Of a stretch of 35,945 nucleotides of DNA, positions 34,509-35,945 are shown piece by piece; the stretch's first letter is position 1, and each line of letters starts with the position of its first letter. The stretch comes from Pseudomonadota bacterium (GTDB lineage Bacteria; Pseudomonadota; Gammaproteobacteria; Burkholderiales; Burkholderiaceae_D), in NCBI GenBank assembly GCA_023420795.1, contig JAEZVM010000257.1, forward strand, positions 1 to 35,945. Reading direction: 5' to 3'. A model generated the notes under the pieces. It was not told where the DNA came from and ran no database searches. It worked only from the letters and a program-made list of their open reading frames with translations. A program made the translations under genes and the position numbers.

Positions 34509-34853
34509 GTAATATTCGGAGGAAAAATGTGATTTTTCTTAATAAACTCAATGACTTAGCGCATTTCGCTAAAGCAACTTGAAGAGGCGATTCCGAGAAA
34601 AATTAAATACTTATCGAAGACATTGAAGGTAATGTCTTAAATATATACATGTGTTTTCTGGGGAAATAAGAAGTGAAGCTCGATGTGGTTCCGTGTTGCA
34701 GTTTGGAAGCTTTGACGTGCCATTCAGCAAAATCGTTCCACCGCGAGTGTGCGATTAGCCTATTGCGAGAGAGACCAAGGCTAGGAAGAGCTAAGCGGCT
34801 GAAATAGAAAAGGGAAGTCGCAGAGGCGAGCGCAGGCACTGGCCGAAATGAAA
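34509..34853. other. AT-rich gap between the dcw promoter and rnpB
   Basis: No gene is supported here. A 78-codon minus frame (34603-34839) has no family features. Two inverted repeats stand out: TTAGCG/CGCTAA near 34557-34573 and AAGACATT-GAAGGT-AATGTCTT at 34617-34638. Neither has a T-run, but the second could mark the 3' end of the rnpB primary transcript. Confidence 0.4.
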
Positions 34854-34855
34854 AT

Positions 34856-35214
34856 GAAGCAAGCCGATAGGCCGGATTCTGTTACGGCGGTCGGTCAACC
34901 CTTCCGCTATGACAGCCATTCATCTAGGCCGTGAATTGCTCCACGGCTCAAGCTTCCTACCCGCACGCTCCGCGAGCAGCCTCAATGCGTGCCTATTTGG
35001 AATTGCTCCGAGTGGAGGTTACCGCGTTTCACCCTTTGTAACGCAGGAAGCGGCTTGCGCCCTCCCCGGTCCCAAAGACTCGTCTCTGTGGCCCTGTTCC
35101 TCGCCTTATACCTTGCGGTTTTCGGCGGACGGTCGTTAGCCGTCACCCTGCCCTGTGGAGTCCGGACCTTCCTCCCGCTATCTTGCGATAGCCAGCGGCT
35201 GTCTGGCTTGCTTC
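34856..35214 (-). ncRNA. rnpB: RNase P RNA (class A)
   Basis: This is the catalytic RNA of RNase P, which trims tRNA 5' leaders. Read on the minus strand, it is bounded by the P1 helix GAAGCAAGCC / GGCUUGCUUC and contains the conserved blocks GAGGAAGGUCCGGACUCC, CCACAGAGACGA, GGGUGAAACG, GGAGCAA, CCAAAUAGGC, GGGUAGG, UUGAGCC, CCUAGAUGAAUGGCUGUC and ACAGAAUCCGGCCUAUCGG. About 359 bases. The P15 loop reads GAGGC where E. coli has AAGGU, the base triplet that contacts the tRNA CCA end. End points are set by P1 pairing and the promoter distance. Confidence 0.96.
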
Positions 35215-35221
35215 ACCCAAC

Positions 35222-35227
35222 ATTGTA
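35222..35227 (-). promoter_or_regulatory. rnpB -10 box
   Basis: TACAAT on the minus strand ends eight bases before the deduced 5' end of rnpB (35214), at the expected distance. The -35 region is not clear. Confidence 0.6.
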
Positions 35228-35401
35228 GCGCATCGAGCTGCTGCGGTTTTTCGATATTGCGTGGCGAACACTTTGCCGCCATTTCAGAATTTTTTGGAAC
35301 GCAGATTGTCAGTAATGCATGGCCAGCATGGTGGATTCCCCCCTTCCCTCAGTTTGACAATCATCCCTCGCTCACCCATTCGATGAAACATACTTTGGCA
35401 T

Positions 35402-35902
35402 ATGGCGCTCGTTTCTATCACCGAAGCCGCAAGACTGGTACGCAAAAACCGTTCGACGATCTATCGGGACATCGGCAGGGGTCGCTTGAGCAAAACCGTT
35501 TCTCCGGACGGCGAGACGCAGATAGAAACCTCGGAACTCTTGCGCACCTACGGGCAGCTGCATACAGCCGACGACGGGGATAGCAGCGAAGCCAAGGCGC
35601 AGCTCAGGATCGCGCTGCTGGAAGAACGCAACCGCTCGCTAGAACGCGCGCTTTCACTGGAAGCGGAGCTGCGCAAGGTGAAGGATCAGGTAACCAATGA
35701 ATTGAGAGCACGCCTTGCCGACAAGGACAATGTGATCAAGACACTGGAAAGCAAGGTGCTTTTCCTGGAATACGACAGGCAGAGCGAAGCGACAAAGCCG
35801 AAAGCCACCGAGAACCAGCAGGCCGCGCCGGCAAAACCGGCTGCCCTCAAAAAACCGGTACGCTGGAGAGAATGGTGGAAGCGCCTTGCCGGGAAAAAGT
35901 AG
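35402..35902 (+). CDS. Small HTH/coiled-coil protein of unknown function
   Basis: The 166-residue product has an N-terminal MerR/excisionase-like helix-turn-helix (residues 3-50: SITEAARLVRKNRSTIYRDI, then a wing with GETQIETSELLRTYG), a long charged helix likely to form a coiled coil (about 62-125), a Pro/Ala/Lys linker (131-152) and a basic tryptophan-rich tail, RWREWWKRLAGKK. This layout resembles plasmid-type replication/partition or entry-exclusion annotated proteins, but the function of that group is not established. It may bind DNA with the head, dimerise by the coil and touch membrane or nucleic acid with the tail. No good ribosome binding site is seen; TTGACA at 35354-35359 may be a -35 without a clear -10. 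Divergent from rnpB. Confidence 0.7.
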   Translation: MALVSITEAARLVRKNRSTIYRDIGRGRLSKTVSPDGETQIETSELLRTYGQLHTADDGDSSEAKAQLRIALLEERNRSLERALSLEAELRKVKDQVTNELRARLADKDNVIKTLESKVLFLEYDRQSEATKPKATENQQAAPAKPAALKKPVRWREWWKRLAGKK

Positions 35903-35911
35903 TGAAACCAA

Positions 35912-35933
35912 GCCGTGCCACATCCGGCACGGC
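35912..35933 (+). terminator. Hairpin after the HTH gene
   Basis: GCCGTGCC-ACATCC-GGCACGGC, a perfect 8-bp stem nine bases after the stop codon. There is no T-run before the window ends, so terminator function is uncertain. Confidence 0.45.
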
Positions 35934-35945
35934 AACAGATAAATG

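Noticed and set aside
34603..34839. 78-codon minus-strand frame between mraZ and rnpB
   Set aside because: Lies in AT-rich non-coding DNA, lacks a ribosome binding site and any known feature.
34909..35228. Short plus-strand frames over rnpB
   Set aside because: They overlap the RNase P RNA, whose conserved blocks and P1 pairing explain the sequence.
1..35945. CRISPR arrays, prophage, transposons or defence islands
   Set aside because: No regularly spaced repeats, transposase, integrase or phage structural genes were found; the accessory-looking part is the glycerol locus.

Overview
The window looks like chromosomal DNA of a betaproteobacterium, probably Burkholderiales and most likely Oxalobacteraceae-like. 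This is inferred from GC-rich coding DNA, the gene order mraZ to ftsZ followed by peroxiredoxin, lpxC, a DUF721/DciA gene, an M23 peptidase, secA and argJ, and a class A RNase P RNA next to mraZ. The genus is a guess; no rRNA or tRNA is present.

Layout, left to right. 1-5612: argJ (cut by the window edge), secA and a membrane-anchored M23 peptidase on the minus strand, then a divergent dciA-like gene. 5639-6574: lpxC (minus), with an extended -10 element directly before its start codon. 6677-16700: a glycerol uptake and catabolism locus. On the minus strand it reads, in transcription order, glpD-glpS-glpT-glpP-glpQ-glpU-glpV-glpK; glpR is divergent on the plus strand. 16731-17237: a peroxiredoxin (minus). 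17378-34371: the division and cell wall (dcw) cluster, all minus strand, in transcription order mraZ-rsmH-ftsL-ftsI-murE-murF-mraY-murD-ftsW-murG-murC-ddlB-ftsQ-ftsA-ftsZ. 34856-35214: rnpB (minus). 35402-35902: a small helix-turn-helix/coiled-coil protein (plus).

How it works together. The dcw genes make the cytoplasmic precursors and lipid I/II of peptidoglycan (MurC-F, Ddl, MraY, MurG) and the divisome (FtsL, FtsI, FtsW, FtsQ, FtsA, FtsZ). Most junctions overlap by 1 or 4 bases, which fits one translationally coupled operon. A good promoter (TTGACC, 17 bases, TAAAGT) lies upstream of mraZ and is followed by four 10-bp-spaced GTGGG-like repeats, the pattern expected for MraZ autoregulation.

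The glp locus matches the layout of the rhizobial glycerol ABC importer operon. GlpV binds substrate, GlpP and GlpQ form the pore, GlpS and GlpT power it, GlpK phosphorylates glycerol and GlpD oxidises glycerol 3-phosphate. No glpF is present. A near-perfect 14-bp inverted repeat between glpD and glpR is a likely pair of GlpR operators. The two ATPases have complementary defects (degenerate signature in GlpT, missing H-loop histidine in GlpS), predicting one working and one degenerate ATP site.

No prophage, insertion sequence, CRISPR array or defence system was seen. The most notable points are the catabolic locus sitting between the peroxiredoxin and lpxC, the asymmetric ATPase pair, the regulatory DNA of mraZ, glpD/glpR, lpxC and secA, and the uncharacterised protein beside rnpB.
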